A stretch of DNA of 64,000 nt. Origin: Erythrocercus mccallii. Taxonomy: Eukaryota > Chordata > Aves > Passeriformes > Dicruridae. The notes under the pieces are model-generated. The model saw only the letters and a program-made list of their open reading frames with translations. It did no database searches and was not told the DNA's origin. The translations under genes were made by a program, and so were the position numbers. This document shows, one piece after another, positions 61,811-64,000 of this stretch; within the stretch, counting starts at the first letter, position 1, and each line of letters begins with the position of its first letter. The stretch is from positions 62,001-126,000 of the forward strand of contig VZRG01001992.1 in the NCBI GenBank assembly GCA_013397435.1, read 5' to 3'.

Positions 61811-64000
61811 CTTAAAGTATGTAAACCTAAAATAATTTCAGACTTATTTACTGTCATTGCTTTCATCTTCTGAACCTTTCTGACATTATTTCTGTCATTG
61901 GTTTGTATCCAGAATCCCCTCTGCTATCCTTGCCCTTGAGCAAAGAACCAGTGTCAGAACGCCTGTGAGCATTGCCAAGTTACTCCTGACAATATCCTTG
62001 CTGCCCTGATGCCAGCTCTCTGCTCTAATCCTGCTGCTGCAGAGTTGCCTTGCAGGCAGGGGGATGTCTGGACACAGTGGTGTGGGCACTGTCACCCTCC
62101 TCCGAGGAGGAATAATCAGGCTGAGGAATGATGGAGATGCCTGACTCAACGACATACTACGGTTCTTTAAAATCCAACAAGTGTACCGTAGGCTGTTCTC
62201 TCTGTCACTGGTTTTACGGGCAGAATCTTTTTTAGTGCTGCAGACCCAGCCTCCCCTAGCCACCGTAACACCTTCAGCTCCATCCCTCTGTCTTGCAAAG
62301 AAAGCTCATTGCCACTCGCTGAATGTCTCTAAAAATTCAGTTCGGTGCCCCCCACTCTGGCCAATGGACTAAAGGGCACAGAGCCAGATCCCCAGTCCTT
62401 GCTCGCTTTGGTCATTTGTCCCTCAGCGGCTGGAGTCCTCCTGCCTCACAGGAGATGAGGTAACACATGGGAAAAGCCTTTGGGATGTGGCCCACAGGCT
62501 TCAGGCAGCTACAGCAACAGTTAAATTTTATCATACTGTGAATACCACGGCTCTTCTCAGTTGCATTTCTTGCTATACAGTATAGTAACATATGCTGCAT
62601 GGAAGTGAATCGTAAAGGCCAACTTCTGCTCTTGGATTCACATCTCCCTGACTCCAGCGAGAGGGAAAAGCAAAGGGAGCCTGGTGGCACCTGCGAGCAG
62701 CAAGTAACCATGGCAAAGCCTCCATGGGGGAGTGGAGGGAAAGAGCAGCAGAGAATTCCTGAAGGGTTCTCACGCTTCCTATGAATTGTCACCCTGCGGC
62801 TCCTTGCAGCCACGTGCTGTGGAGTGAACGTGCTCCTTGAACTCCTTCCACAAATTCATGTGTATTCTGGTAAAGGCAAGGGAAGCCCGCGGGCCAAAAA
62901 ACCAGGAAAATCTGCATGTCAGAGAGACGGCAGTGAAAGAGGAGAACTGGAGATAGATGATGACGGGAAAAGCACCTATGTTCCTTTTTTTTTTAACTAA
63001 AGGATAGTTTATGAACTTATCTCAAAAAATTTTTTCATGTTTCATCCTTAATTTTTTTCTTTGTATTTCTTTCTTTTTTCTCAGATTCTCTCTCTGTCTT
63101 CATTTCTTCATTCCCTAATCCTCTTTTTCTCCTTGCTCTTCTGTGCCTGATTGACTGTCAAGATAGCTATGGAAAGAGGGAACTATCTTTGAAAATGTCA
63201 AAGAGTAGCTGCAAAAAGACATATATTTGCACACTTTACATGAAACATGTTCAACTCTACAGGGACAGAATCCAAGACAGAGAGGTACAAAAAAATAATT
63301 AAAGAAATCCTCCTTCTTTTCTATTCTGCAGTCACTAAACTACCATTGGCACAAGTAAAACAAGAGATGATTGGAACTTAAGGATGGGTCCAACCACTCA
63401 GCACTGTGTGAGGGAAAGTAAACAAATTCGAGCAATTTTTGGAGAGTGAGTCACGGCTGCACTTGAGTCAACCAGACCAATAAATTGCACGTGGCTTAAG
63501 GAAGATTTTCTCATTGTCAGAATATTCCCCTTCTTGCTTCACCCCCTCAACAGCCCCAATGAGCATCACTAGGGGCAGAAGGTTCAGGAGGAGCTTTCCT
63601 TCACAGCCTTTTAAACAGAATCAGTCAAATTCTGTGACTGCCAAATAAGTGGCAAGGTACATTTAACAACTAAACGCCAGGAAGAGACGGTGCTGTCCCA
63701 CAAAACATCAACCCAACCTTCTCTTGGGAGATCTTTCCGACACAGAGCTCAGATAAAAACCCATGGCTTGAACTACTACCCAAGGCAGAACTGGCTGTGC
63801 CTGACTCACAAGCAGCTTGGCTTGAAGATCATTTTTAGGGCTGTTAAGAAGGAGTTTTAGGTGGTTCTCTCAGATGGTCCAGACACCATTTCCCAGCATT
63901 TGACAAGCTGGCCATGGTGGGCAGAGCTCGTTCAAAAGCACATAAGGTGTTTCAGTAGAGTGTGAATATATTTTATCTTATATTTTCCTTATTTTGTATT
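61811..64000. other. Non-coding stretch, no gene seen
   Basis: Unique sequence. Frames of up to 133 codons (62412-62813 and 61895-62263, both minus) fall in GC-richer DNA and match nothing known. A pyrimidine-rich stretch at 63040-63140 includes an acceptor-like TTTCTTTCTTTTTTCTCAG ending at 63084, but no plausible exon follows. Confidence 0.55.

Noticed and set aside
62096..62110. Short palindrome CCTCCTC-C-GAGGAGG
   Set aside because: Only 7-bp arms in GC-rich DNA; expected by chance.
63040..63140. Exon after the strong acceptor-like TTTCTTTCTTTTTTCTCAG
   Set aside because: The following sequence remains pyrimidine-rich with no plausible coding frame or donor.
1..64000. CRISPR arrays, phage or plasmid modules, retroviral genes, known microRNAs
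   Set aside because: Scanned by eye for regularly spaced repeats, primer-binding-site and polymerase motifs, and well-known microRNA sequences; none were found.

Overview
The window reads as nuclear DNA from a bird, or less likely another sauropsid. The main evidence is several fragments of CR1-type LINEs with the characteristic avian 3' region: a 'gttgcccagagaagctgtgg'-type start and a tail of the 'ccattctgtggttctc' / 'tgtgattctgtgat' type. Other support is a moderately AT-rich, CpG-poor background, low repeat density, no Alu- or L1-like elements, and a 209-base run of N typical of a draft assembly. None of the features expected of a bacterial or viral window (operons, ribosome-binding sites, CRISPR arrays, insertion sequences, phage genes) are visible.

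I found no protein-coding gene I can support. The longest uninterrupted reading frame is 193 codons (27357-27938, minus strand). With about 6,000 stop-delimited segments in six frames of 64 kb, roughly 0.5 frames of that length are expected by chance. No frame shows a recognisable domain. The window is best read as a gene desert or the inside of a very large intron. Short exons cannot be excluded by eye, and a few splice-like candidates are listed with low confidence.

Layout. 1-5.9 kb: unique AT-rich DNA with a possible conserved block at about 1.28-1.56 kb. 5.87-6.18 kb: assembly gap followed by a 33-bp minisatellite. 6.2-32 kb: unique DNA with mono- and dinucleotide runs, several TAAT-rich blocks (11.7, 16.1, 22.7-23.7 kb), a near-perfect 26-bp palindrome (16.08 kb) and a compact two-part hairpin (13.69 kb). 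32.3-33.5 kb: two CR1 3' fragments in the same orientation with a degenerate 16-bp tandem array between them. 37.7-38.0 kb: an older CR1/L3-type fragment on the minus strand. 38-60 kb: unique DNA with the most enhancer-like AT-rich blocks (46.1-46.56 and 56.5-56.8 kb) and a possible 9-nt microexon (51.19 kb). 60.03-60.39 kb: a minus-strand CR1 fragment. 60.4-64 kb: unique DNA with long pyrimidine tracts.

I do not see a new biological system here. The items most worth checking are the AT-rich, TAAT-dense blocks as possible conserved non-coding (enhancer) elements, the minisatellite bordering the assembly gap, and the exon-like candidates. All of these need alignment to other bird genomes or RNA evidence.
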